A stretch of 50,661 nucleotides of DNA from Candidatus Dojkabacteria bacterium (lineage in GTDB: Bacteria > Patescibacteriota > Dojkabacteria > SC72), in contig JAQVKD010000004.1 in the NCBI GenBank assembly GCA_028694805.1, positions 1 to 50,661 on the forward strand, given 5' to 3'. How positions within the stretch are numbered: the first letter of the stretch is position 1; every line of letters starts with the position of its first letter. The notes under the pieces are model-generated. The model worked only from the letters and a program-made list of their open reading frames with translations. It had not been told where the DNA came from and did no database searches. Both the position numbers and the translations under genes were made by a program. Shown one piece after another: positions 26,467 to 33,908 of the stretch.

Positions 26467-27148
26467 AGGGAAACTTTTTGTTGTTGCAACTCCTCTTGGT
26501 AATTTAGAGGATATAACTTTTAGAGCTATTGAGACATTAAAAAGTGTCTCTTTTATACTTGCGGAAGATACTAGAGAATCTAAGAAACTTTTGGATAGAT
26601 ATTCTATAAATACACAACTTGTGTCGTACAGGGATCAAAATCATGGGAAGATAATTAGTAAAATTGTTGAGAAACTAGATATGGGTTTGAATCTCGCCAT
26701 TATCTCAGATAATGGAACTCCTTTAATTTCAGATCCCGGTTATAAATTAGTAAAATATTTAAGAGAAAATAATTATGACATTTCTACTATTCCTGGACCT
26801 AGTGCAGTAATTAGTGCTTTGTCAATTGGAGGCCTACCAACAGACAACTTCTCATTTCTTGGATTTCTATCTAAATCAGAGAGTAAACGCATTGAGATTC
26901 TTAATAAATTTCTATCTTTAGATACAACCCTTGTGATTTATGAATCCCCAAAAAGATTATTTAAATTGCTTGATCTTCTTTTAAATCTAGATCCGAAATT
27001 ATATATCTCTGCTATTCGTGATATGACAAAGAAGCATGAAAAAGTTTATTTCGGAAAGATTAGTAAAGTAATTGCAGACCTTGAAAACGATGATTTGCGT
27101 AGTAATCCATATGGAGAATGGGTTATTTTAGTTTCTAAAAAGATTTAG
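26459..27148 (+). CDS. rsmI: 16S rRNA 2'-O-ribose C1402 methyltransferase RsmI
   Basis: Tetrapyrrole-methylase-fold enzyme that methylates C1402 in the 30S decoding centre. The family N-terminus KLFVVATPLGNLEDITFRAI is followed by LAEDTRESKKLLDRY, SDNGTPLISDPGYKLV and the TIPGPSAVISALSIGGLP motif. Length (229 aa) is near the core family without the C-terminal extension. The ATG lies inside truB, without a Shine-Dalgarno. The 3' end overlaps convergent tatD by 4 bp. Confidence 0.96.
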   Translation: MNKGKLFVVATPLGNLEDITFRAIETLKSVSFILAEDTRESKKLLDRYSINTQLVSYRDQNHGKIISKIVEKLDMGLNLAIISDNGTPLISDPGYKLVKYLRENNYDISTIPGPSAVISALSIGGLPTDNFSFLGFLSKSESKRIEILNKFLSLDTTLVIYESPKRLFKLLDLLLNLDPKLYISAIRDMTKKHEKVYFGKISKVIADLENDDLRSNPYGEWVILVSKKI

Positions 27149-28029
27149 GAGAAAACTCTGTAATAGTTCTCATCTGCTATAGATTCTAATTTCTCTTCTG
27201 AAATATTTTTAATTTCTGAAGCCTTCTTAATTATCTCTTTTATTTGGGAAGATCTCCCATATCTAATTAGGGATTTTTTATTTCTTCTTACACTCTGAAC
27301 TGCTAAAAATGGGCCATCTGTCTCGAACAGTATATTCTCTATTGGTGTTTGTTTTAATATTTCTCTAACATTTTCTCCACTTGGATATGTAAGTATTGCA
27401 TTAAATCCTACATTAAAACCTATATCTAAAATATCATTTAATTTATCTATGCTTCCTGTGTAGCTATGAAAAACACCACTTACTAACCCTCTACCCTCTT
27501 CTGCAAGAATTTGTAATGTGTCATTAATGCAATTTGTTTCTCCTTCTAGTTCTCTAGCATGTATGCTTAAAGGTAAATTGTTCTCTCTAGCTAATTGAAC
27601 ATGGACTCTGAAACTCTCTTTTTGAATTTCTTTTAAAAGTTCTATTACTTTTTCATCCAGATTACTATTATACATTTCAAAGTAATCGAGACCCGTCTCT
27701 CCTATAGCGGTTAGTTTAGATTTCTCCTTCTCAAAAATTTCCTGATATCGTTTGAGAAATTTTTTACTACTTTCACAGATTTTATCGCTATCTTGTTTTA
27801 TAAATTTCTCCTGAAATACTGTAGGATGTATACCTATCGCAATATCAATAATATTTTTATCAAATTCATTATTAATTTTTTCTGCTAAATCAAAAGTATC
27901 TTGAAAGTCTAGGATATCTGTCCCTTGTGTTAATATCTTTTTTCCCCCTAGATCTAAAAAATCTTGAGTGTCTCTTTTCCAATTTTCATTTAATGGTTTT
28001 AATGCCAGATGTATATGTGAATCATGCAT
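27145..28029 (-). CDS. tatD: TatD-family metal-dependent hydrolase / DNase
   Basis: The 294-aa TIM-barrel protein carries the metal motif HIHLALKP at the N-terminus, then IAIGIHPTV, AIGETGLDYF, LPLSIHARE, VFHSYTG and LFETDGPFL. These are the expected metal ligands of TatD-type 3'-5' nucleases. TACAAT, preceded by TG at the extended -10 position, ends 6 nt before the ATG. Its convergent overlap with rsmI and divergent promoter region with the next gene illustrate the compact layout. The exact substrate is not inferable. Confidence 0.92.
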   Translation of the reverse strand: MHDSHIHLALKPLNENWKRDTQDFLDLGGKKILTQGTDILDFQDTFDLAEKINNEFDKNIIDIAIGIHPTVFQEKFIKQDSDKICESSKKFLKRYQEIFEKEKSKLTAIGETGLDYFEMYNSNLDEKVIELLKEIQKESFRVHVQLARENNLPLSIHARELEGETNCINDTLQILAEEGRGLVSGVFHSYTGSIDKLNDILDIGFNVGFNAILTYPSGENVREILKQTPIENILFETDGPFLAVQSVRRNKKSLIRYGRSSQIKEIIKKASEIKNISEEKLESIADENYYRVFS

Positions 28030-28035
28030 AGGGAG

Positions 28036-28041
28036 ATTGTA
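28036..28041 (-). promoter_or_regulatory. Extended -10 box 6 nt before tatD ATG (leaderless)
   Basis: The minus strand reads TGCTACAAT, CTCCCT, ATG, an extended -10 (TGn plus TACAAT). Confidence 0.5.
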
Positions 28042-28080
28042 GCATATTTTTTGATATTAAAAATTATTTCTGATATGTGG

Positions 28081-28086
28081 TACAAT
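28081..28086 (+). promoter_or_regulatory. Extended -10 box for the exported cysteine-repeat protein
   Basis: TGGTACAAT ends 9 nt before the ATG at 28096. This box sets the start of that gene at 28096, because the ORF-track start at 28024 lies upstream of the promoter. Confidence 0.5.
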
Positions 28087-28095
28087 ACTTTCGTT

Positions 28096-28758
28096 ATGAA
28101 TCGCAAATGGAATCCTAATTGGTTAATATTTTTTACCATTGCTCTATTTGTTACTGTTTTAATTATGTTTATAGCAACATATAAGGAGCAGTTAGGATTA
28201 AAAAAATGTGTGTATGGTGATAGTCAATATACTGCCGGAGAAATAATACCTGGTAGTTCTCAATGTTATTGTAATGAGAAGGGACAGGTTGTATGTGATG
28301 AGTCAGGTAGTGATGAGAGTCTTGACATAACGCAGTTTAGTAATGAGGATTTAGAATTTTCTACAACATTTCTTAATTTTATAGATACGGATACTACCTT
28401 TGAAGAGGTCAGATTTGGTGATGTTAGTACTGTAGATAAGGGCTTGAAGGTTGTTTTAGAGAGGCTTACTGTGTGTAATACTTCTGAAGAGTATGCTCCT
28501 CAGACTGGTTATTATATGTTTGATGGTAATAGTCTTTATCTTACAACAACAACAAATCTTTTAGATCCAAGATATAGCGAGAACTGTATGGTATCAAATA
28601 CATACTTGATACATGGTCTTAGTGAGGCTTCAAGTATATATTATCAATCTGAGGATGGTGAGGTTTTAGAAGCAGATATTTGTGTATATGGTAATAAGGT
28701 TTTTAATGAGGGAGATGCTTTTGTTGGTGATAATGGAGAGGTTGTTATTTGTGAGTAA
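28096..28758 (+). CDS. Membrane-anchored exported protein with two Cys-containing repeats
   Basis: The start is taken at ATG 28096 (220 aa) because the extra upstream residues of the track would cross the promoter and the divergent tatD start. A membrane helix (WLIFFTIALFVTVLIMFIA) leads to an extracellular domain. A Cys-rich segment near the N-terminus (CVYGDSQYTAGE then CYCNEKGQVVC) resembles a von Willebrand C-like minimal repeat. It recurs at the C-terminus as CVYGNKVFNEGD ending VVIC. The middle (about 70-190) is unassigned. It is followed by the two palindromic segments. Function unknown. Confidence 0.65.
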   Translation: MNRKWNPNWLIFFTIALFVTVLIMFIATYKEQLGLKKCVYGDSQYTAGEIIPGSSQCYCNEKGQVVCDESGSDESLDITQFSNEDLEFSTTFLNFIDTDTTFEEVRFGDVSTVDKGLKVVLERLTVCNTSEEYAPQTGYYMFDGNSLYLTTTTNLLDPRYSENCMVSNTYLIHGLSEASSIYYQSEDGEVLEADICVYGNKVFNEGDAFVGDNGEVVICE

Positions 28759-28774
28759 TTTTCAATACGCAGAG

Positions 28775-28835
28775 AATGTAGGAAAGAGGTGAAATAAAAT
28801 CACTTAGGTTAATAACCTAAATTCTTTCCTACATT
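28775..28835. other. Palindromic segment with three-way-junction potential
   Basis: Perfect 13-nt arms (AATGTAGGAAAGA and its complement) enclose two smaller stems: AGGTGA with TCACTT (one G-U pair) and TTAGGTTA with TAACCTAA. The plus strand continues with TTTTGTTT, so it could end transcription of the upstream gene, but the closing loop is unusually large for a simple terminator. It sits in the 263-bp gap between a plus-strand gene and mraY. Confidence 0.55.
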
Positions 28836-28843
28836 TTGTTTGG

Positions 28844-28922
28844 CTGGACCCTTGTTTAAAGGTTTTACACATTTTCTGGAGAAGGGAGCTCTCCGTGGCC
28901 TTTTTGAACAACAAGGGTCCAG
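28844..28922. other. Second long palindromic segment (79 nt)
   Basis: Perfect 13-nt arms, CTGGACCCTTGTT and AACAAGGGTCCAG, enclose AAAGG/CCTTT and GGAGA/TCTCC inner stems. There is no T-tract on either side on either strand, so it is not a standard terminator. It is more GC-rich than the surroundings. Candidates are a structured RNA or a REP/MITE-like insertion. It matches no RNA family I can name. Confidence 0.5.
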
Positions 28923-29021
28923 TACCGTCAAGTATTTCAGAAAAATATAAAGTATATTTATATCCTTTTGAAAAACCAAAACGAGTGTTATTCTATCAAA
29001 CTTTCTTAAGACTGTAAACCA

Positions 29022-30050
29022 TTATAACAATCCAATATATACTCCTATTACGCTCACAAATGCAGTAAATAAACAAAACCTCATTACAATCTTATACTGT
29101 GGCCAACCTATTGCTTGGAAATGGTGATGTATTGGAGCTATCTTAAAGACTCTCTTTTTAAAAAACTTCCAACTAACTAGCTGTATCATACTTGAAAACA
29201 TGATAAGCCAGGTTATCCCTGTGATTATAAAATATGGAATAAGATTATCTGTAACAATTCCAATAAAGAAAAATGCAAAACCCAGTGGCATAGCACCTGG
29301 ACCACCATTCCAGAATCTAGCAGGAGGAATATTAAAATATAGATCTACTACTAAAACTCCAAGAATTATCATTAATAGTGGAATAAATTCATACTTACCT
29401 TGAATAAGAAGAAGGACTGAAAATGCTACATCTATAATTGTAAACATTCCTACCATTAATCCATCCAAGCCATCTGATAATTCTGCTGAATATATAGCGA
29501 ATTGACCAACTACACTTAATATAACTATAACGATTGGAGTTATAGATATAGAGAGCATTTCAAAAAATGTTAACGTTGTAAAATCTTCTGTTTTATAGAG
29601 TAAAAACATAACAAATAGATTAAGTAATATTGCTACTGTTAGTTTTAAAAATCTCCACCAGAAAGTTTCCTGAAATGCTCTAAATTTTTCATTATTCTTA
29701 AAACCATTAGTAAATATTGCTACATCTATAAATCCCCAAAAACCGAATATTATAAATCCGATCAGTAAAACCTTAATAACTGGTGTAATATCTAGAAGGA
29801 GATAAGAGATAAGTGGTACTAAAATCCAGATTAAAAGACCTCCCATATTTGGTGTCCCATTTGTTTTTTGAGTATTCATAATTCTTAGAAACAGAGCATT
29901 TGTCCCTTTTCCTTCCGCTAAATTCGTCTTTTTAATTCCACTGACTTGATTAAATTTATAAAGAAGAGAAATCATTATTGGTGCAAATAAAATAGATGCA
30001 AATGTTGTTATAAAAAGATCTTCTAATCCAGATTTAAGTATTCCTAACAT
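29022..30050 (-). CDS. mraY: Phospho-N-acetylmuramoyl-pentapeptide-transferase
   Basis: Integral membrane enzyme that transfers phospho-MurNAc-pentapeptide to undecaprenyl phosphate, giving lipid I. About ten hydrophobic helices are visible in 342 aa. Conserved cytoplasmic motifs are GTPNMGGLL, the Asp-rich ELSDGLDGLMVGM and PIHHHFQAIGWPQ. PPARFWNGGPGAMPLGFAF is also typical. It ends the mraZ-rsmH-ftsL-ftsI-mraY run; in most genomes it would be followed by murD and ftsW, which are not here. Confidence 0.96.
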   Translation of the reverse strand: MLGILKSGLEDLFITTFASILFAPIMISLLYKFNQVSGIKKTNLAEGKGTNALFLRIMNTQKTNGTPNMGGLLIWILVPLISYLLLDITPVIKVLLIGFIIFGFWGFIDVAIFTNGFKNNEKFRAFQETFWWRFLKLTVAILLNLFVMFLLYKTEDFTTLTFFEMLSISITPIVIVILSVVGQFAIYSAELSDGLDGLMVGMFTIIDVAFSVLLLIQGKYEFIPLLMIILGVLVVDLYFNIPPARFWNGGPGAMPLGFAFFFIGIVTDNLIPYFIITGITWLIMFSSMIQLVSWKFFKKRVFKIAPIHHHFQAIGWPQYKIVMRFCLFTAFVSVIGVYIGLL

Positions 30051-30085
30051 ATATAGAAGTAAAAGAATTTATTTGATAGATTATC

Positions 30086-31897
30086 TCAGTTTCTTTTTGG
30101 AATTTCTAGGTCATCTGCAATCTCTAAGAAGATATCGTTCCATAATGGGACTGCAGTAAACGTAGAGAATTCTGCAGTTTGTGGTTCTGAGAGTCTTACT
30201 AACATAATCATTTGTGGATCTGATGTAGGAGCAAAACCTATATATGTTGCAATTGTCGTATCTTCCTGATAACCGACCTCGCCTTCTTTAATGACCTGTG
30301 CTGTTCCTGTTTTTGCGGATATTTCATAATCTTCTACTCTCTTTGCTTCAGAATCCAAGATCCCTCCATCTTCTACAACGGCCTTCATCATTTCTGCTAC
30401 TGTGTCTGCAGTATCTGCGGATATAGGTTCTGATATAACTTGTGGTACAGTTACATTTATGTCGTCTCCATCTATTAAAGCATCAACAATATATGGTTGC
30501 ATTCTTTTTCCATGGTTAGCAATTGTGGAAATTGCAGAGATTACCTGTAATGGGGTTGCAGATATTCCTTGTCCGTATGATGCCGTTATTAAGTCTAGTT
30601 TTGTCCATTCTGCATAAGGTTTGAGATAGCTTGTAGATTCTTCTTGTAGACCGATATTAATAGATGTCCCTATACCGAATTCCTTCATTTTTGTATAGTA
30701 GTATTCGAATCCAACTTCTAAAGCTGTTTTTGCAATACATGGATTGTTAGAATTGGCAAACATCTGTGCGAATGTTTGTGTACCATCAGCTTTCTTATCC
30801 CATGTATATATCTTTCTGCCTTTTAAATCCTCATAACCTGTCGCTTCGTACAGGTCGAGATATCCTGTGCTATCTGTACACGTATAGTCTTTTGATATTC
30901 CAGATTCTATTGCAATTGCTACTGTAATTGGTTTATGTACTGATCCGTATTCATATACATCTGATACTGCGAGATTTTTAAATATCCAAGGCTCTTGTGT
31001 AAGCCAATATTCATTAGGGTCATAGTTTGGGTAGTTTGCCATAGCTATGATTGCACCTGTTTTTGGATTCATTATTATTACTGTTCCACTTTTTGATTGA
31101 GTTTCTTTTACTCCCTCCTCTAAGATTTCTTCAACTTTCATCTGGACATTTGGTTCTATAGTTAATCTAAATGTTTTTCCCGATCTAGCCTCTAATGGGT
31201 CATATTCCTCATTTAGAATTACATTTCCACTAGAATCTTTCTCTCCAGTAGAATATCCTGCCTGTCCCTCTATATCAGAGAAATAATAACCCTCTATTCC
31301 ATACTGTCCAATATATTCTCCTTCTGAATTTTTCCCGATAAAACCTAATATGTGAGATGCCAATGTGTTATTGGGATATGACCTTTTAACATCTTTTTCG
31401 TAATATAAACCTAGGTCATTAATACTAAATATATCTATCGCTTCTAGTGCAGATTTCTTTTCATTGGAAATTCCTTCTGCTAACTTAATATATCGAAAAT
31501 TATCTGTAAGCTTGGAATTTATTTCTTCTTTTGTTGTTCCAAGTATAGTGGCAACTTCTGAAACAAATTCATCTTTCTTTGAAAAAAATTCCTCTCGCTC
31601 TGTCTCATCTGAACTTAAACTTGCGTATACGTTCCATACAGGCTCGTCTACTGCAAGAATAGTTCCATCTATAGCTAAAATCTTTCCTCTCTGTGGAAGC
31701 TCTTCTTCTGTATTTTGATACTGCTGTGATGCTAATGCCAAGAATCTATCTCTTTGTATTATTTGCCATCTAAAAGCCTGTATTAAAACAAAAGCACCAA
31801 GTGATATTGTTAATACATTTACTAAGGTATATCCTGATTTAGAGAATTTCTTTTTTGATCCCCGTCTCCCACTATGGAGTTTGTTTAAGCTAGTCAT
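30086..31897 (-). CDS. ftsI: Class B penicillin-binding protein (FtsI/PBP2-like division transpeptidase)
   Basis: Peptidoglycan transpeptidase of the dcw cluster. One membrane helix near residues 24-42 (LVNVLTISLGAFVLIQAF) is followed by the pedestal domain (GKILAIDGTILAVDEP). The transpeptidase domain has SVHK (SxxK), SNN and KTGTAQV motifs. Length of 603 aa is normal, with no PASTA domains. Its position between ftsL and mraY supports a septal role. It ends with TGA. No Shine-Dalgarno is seen at the start, 4 nt after the ftsL stop. Confidence 0.93.
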   Translation of the reverse strand: MTSLNKLHSGRRGSKKKFSKSGYTLVNVLTISLGAFVLIQAFRWQIIQRDRFLALASQQYQNTEEELPQRGKILAIDGTILAVDEPVWNVYASLSSDETEREEFFSKKDEFVSEVATILGTTKEEINSKLTDNFRYIKLAEGISNEKKSALEAIDIFSINDLGLYYEKDVKRSYPNNTLASHILGFIGKNSEGEYIGQYGIEGYYFSDIEGQAGYSTGEKDSSGNVILNEEYDPLEARSGKTFRLTIEPNVQMKVEEILEEGVKETQSKSGTVIIMNPKTGAIIAMANYPNYDPNEYWLTQEPWIFKNLAVSDVYEYGSVHKPITVAIAIESGISKDYTCTDSTGYLDLYEATGYEDLKGRKIYTWDKKADGTQTFAQMFANSNNPCIAKTALEVGFEYYYTKMKEFGIGTSINIGLQEESTSYLKPYAEWTKLDLITASYGQGISATPLQVISAISTIANHGKRMQPYIVDALIDGDDINVTVPQVISEPISADTADTVAEMMKAVVEDGGILDSEAKRVEDYEISAKTGTAQVIKEGEVGYQEDTTIATYIGFAPTSDPQMIMLVRLSEPQTAEFSTFTAVPLWNDIFLEIADDLEIPKRN

Positions 31898-31901
31898 ATC
31901 T

Positions 31902-32192
31902 TTATTTCTCAGCTAAAACATTTTCTGTTTGTAAATATATTGTAGATTGTGGATCTCTTTTATCAAAATTGAGCTTCTTTTGAGCAAGTTCTTTAACTAC
32001 GACAATAGAGTCTAATTTAGCTAATTCTTCATGAATATTTTCGTTTTCTTCTACTAAGTAGTCTTTTTCGCTATTTAGGCTTTGTAATTTTGTTCCAAGT
32101 GGACTTAAATTAGAGTTGACTATTAGTTGGGCGACAAAAAATATGAATGTTGAAAGTACAAAAATTTTGAGTGTTAGACTAGTGTTTTTCAA
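31902..32192 (-). CDS. ftsL: FtsL/DivIC-like septum protein (TTG start)
   Basis: The 96-aa bitopic protein has a short cytoplasmic N-terminus, one membrane helix (IFVLSTFIFFVAQLIV) and a leucine-zipper-like coiled coil (LQSLNSEKDYLVEENENIHEELAKL). Position between rsmH and ftsI is the classic place of FtsL, which recruits the FtsI/FtsW synthase. The only in-frame start after the rsmH stop is TTG at 32192. Sequence similarity alone would not separate FtsL from DivIC; the assignment rests on location. Confidence 0.75.
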   Translation of the reverse strand: MKNTSLTLKIFVLSTFIFFVAQLIVNSNLSPLGTKLQSLNSEKDYLVEENENIHEELAKLDSIVVVKELAQKKLNFDKRDPQSTIYLQTENVLAEK

Positions 32193-32212
32193 TTGTAGGC
32201 AGTTAATATATA

Positions 32213-33097
32213 TTAAATTTTCCCTAATATTCTTAATTTCGCAGATGAAGATCTATGATTTTCCTGTAATTCTTTTTCATTTGGAATTACTGGGGTTTTT
32301 GAGATAATCTTTCCTTCCTTGTTATCTTCTTTCTCATTGAAGAATCTTTTAACAATTCTATCTTCTAAAGAATGGAAGGTTATCACTAGGAGTCTTCCAT
32401 CTGTTGATAAGACCTCAAAAGCGCTATCTAATCCTTCCTTTAAGCTATTAAGCTCATCATTTACCGCTATACGCAGGGCTTGAAATACCCTGCGTGAAGG
32501 GTTTTTGTTGTTCGAGGCTACCGGAACAACTTTGTAGATAAGGCTTGTAAGGTCTCCAACAGTACTTATATCCGAAGTATTTTCTTTTATCGCTCTAGCT
32601 ATTGGCTTCGCATATCTTTCTTCTCCATATAGCTTAAAAAGTTTACTTAATTCTTTTTCATTTAAAGCTTTAAGTAGATCTAGAGCATTTACATTTAGGT
32701 CTGTATCCATTCTCATATCTAGGGATTCGTTATCTTCTTGGTAGCTAAAACCTCTGTTTTTTGAAGATTCTAACTGTCTTGAAGAGAGACCTAGATCCAT
32801 AAGGATACCGCTTGGATTTCTTGAGATATTTAATCTCTCTAAAACATTTTTAATATTTGAGAAATTATCTTTTTCGATAATCCAGTTAGACGGTATTTCA
32901 TAGTATTCTTTCACAAAATCAATAGCGTTTTGATCTCTATCTATACTTAGTAATAACCCTTGGGATGAAAGTCGGGACAGTATCTTATAGCTATGACCTC
33001 CATCCCCCAGGGTACAATCAATATAGAAACCATTTGGATCTATATTTAATGCCGTTATTGATTCTTCTAGTAGAACTGGAATATGTATCTTATCCAT
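32213..33097 (-). CDS. rsmH: 16S rRNA (cytosine-1402 N4)-methyltransferase RsmH
   Basis: SAM-dependent enzyme modifying the same C1402 as RsmI, whose gene is also in this window. The N-terminus HIPVLLEESITALN and SAM motif DCTLGDGGHSYKIL are followed by GILMDLGLSSRQLE, GFSYQ and RRVFQALRIAVNDEL. LLVITFHSLEDRIVKRFF is a further signature. The length is 294 aa, as expected. It overlaps mraZ by 8 bp. Confidence 0.97.
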   Translation of the reverse strand: MDKIHIPVLLEESITALNIDPNGFYIDCTLGDGGHSYKILSRLSSQGLLLSIDRDQNAIDFVKEYYEIPSNWIIEKDNFSNIKNVLERLNISRNPSGILMDLGLSSRQLESSKNRGFSYQEDNESLDMRMDTDLNVNALDLLKALNEKELSKLFKLYGEERYAKPIARAIKENTSDISTVGDLTSLIYKVVPVASNNKNPSRRVFQALRIAVNDELNSLKEGLDSAFEVLSTDGRLLVITFHSLEDRIVKRFFNEKEDNKEGKIISKTPVIPNEKELQENHRSSSAKLRILGKI

Positions 33098-33533
33098 TTT
33101 TTTCTTTACTCATCTTACTAATCTCGTCAGCTATCTTATCGCTATTATCTTTAAGATATCCCAACCTCTCTTCCCACTTTGTTTTATCCCAAACCTCTAT
33201 CCAGTTTACTAATCCTATAAATACGATTTCGTCTTCTAAACTTGCATGTTCAAATAGTGATTGTGGTACTACAAATCTTCCTTGAGAATCTAATTGAATC
33301 TCTTTAGCACCACCTACTAAGAATCTACTTGTATCTCGGATGTTTTTATCTATAAAAGAGCCATTTATTACTTCAGATGCTATGGTTTTCCATAATTTTT
33401 TATTTACTATTATCAATGCATCTTCATAACCTCGAGTTAGTATAATTTCATCTCCTAACTCCATTCTAAATTTCTTAGGAAGTGAAACTCTTTTCTTCTC
33501 TCCTACTTTACTTGTGTATTCTCCTATTAACAT
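33090..33533 (-). CDS. mraZ: Transcriptional regulator MraZ
   Basis: AbrB-like double-domain DNA-binding protein that controls the dcw cluster. It shows the two tandem MraZ halves: GEYTSKVGEKKRVSLPKKFR and the second copy around AKEIQLDSQGRFVVPQSLFEHA. The 147-aa length is typical. It is the first gene of the run and has a promoter plus 10-nt-phased AGTGG boxes directly upstream, so it very probably represses its own operon. Confidence 0.95.
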   Translation of the reverse strand: MLIGEYTSKVGEKKRVSLPKKFRMELGDEIILTRGYEDALIIVNKKLWKTIASEVINGSFIDKNIRDTSRFLVGGAKEIQLDSQGRFVVPQSLFEHASLEDEIVFIGLVNWIEVWDKTKWEERLGYLKDNSDKIADEISKMSKEKNG

Positions 33534-33546
33534 GTTTTTAATATAT

Positions 33547-33591
33547 CACTATTCACCACTTTTTTCCACTTCTTGCCACTAACATATCACT
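33547..33591 (-). promoter_or_regulatory. MraZ operator: AGTGG-type boxes at 10-nt spacing
   Basis: On the minus strand, AGTGGC, AGTGGA and AGTGGT follow each other exactly 10 nt apart. They are flanked by AGTGAT copies at 10 and 11 nt (plus-strand CACT ending at 33550, 33560, 33570, 33580 and 33591). Known MraZ sites are short G-rich direct repeats with about 10-nt periodicity (TGGGN in E. coli, AAAGTG-like in Mollicutes). The boxes lie between the -10 and the mraZ ATG. Confidence 0.8.
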
Positions 33592-33610
33592 AAAATTACA
33601 TATAGGTCAA
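33581..33610 (-). promoter_or_regulatory. Promoter of the mraZ operon
   Basis: TTGACC and TATGTT on the minus strand are 18 nt apart, just upstream of the MraZ boxes. Predicted transcription starts around 33574, inside the operator. Confidence 0.6.
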
Positions 33611-33640
33611 GTAAGAAATACTACAAGCTCTATATTATTG

Positions 33641-33855
33641 AGGTCTGTCCTAGGTCCGACCCCATTTCTTTCTATAAAACCAAATATCCATGGGATTTCT
33701 AACAACAATCTCAAACTTTATATATGCAAAAAGGTAATATCCGTTTATCTTAAATTTAGTGTTCTTGTAATATTCTCCGATCGTTTTCTCTTATACCTAC
33801 AAGCTTAATAAAAGGCTGAGATTGTTGAAATTGGGGTCGGACCTAGGACAGACCT
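33641..33855. mobile_element. MITE-like element with 24-bp perfect inverted repeats
   Basis: The 376-nt gap between mraZ and murF is the longest gene-free stretch of the window. Besides the mraZ promoter it holds a 215-bp unit. Its ends are perfect 24-nt inverted repeats (33641-33664 and 33832-33855; core GTCTGTCCTAGGTCCGACCC), containing CCTAGG. A second inverted pair, CAACAATCTCA at 33703 and its complement at 33817, lies inside. The arms align except for an approximately 32-nt insertion on the left. There is no ORF. It is much more GC-rich at the ends than its surroundings, so it looks inserted. No transposase with these ends is in the window. Confidence 0.7.
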
Positions 33856-33908
33856 TCTGAAAGTGGTAATATCTAGATAGAGGCATATAACTTAAGAGAT
33901 ATATTCGT

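Noticed and set aside
28024-28095. Upstream 24 codons of the cysteine-repeat protein
   Set aside because: They would start within the divergent tatD gene and before the TGGTACAAT box; MNRKWNPN at 28096 fits a membrane-anchor start.
28844-28922. Integron attC site or small SRP RNA
   Set aside because: No integrase or gene-cassette context; attC core sites and the SRP GGAAG/AGCA loop are absent.
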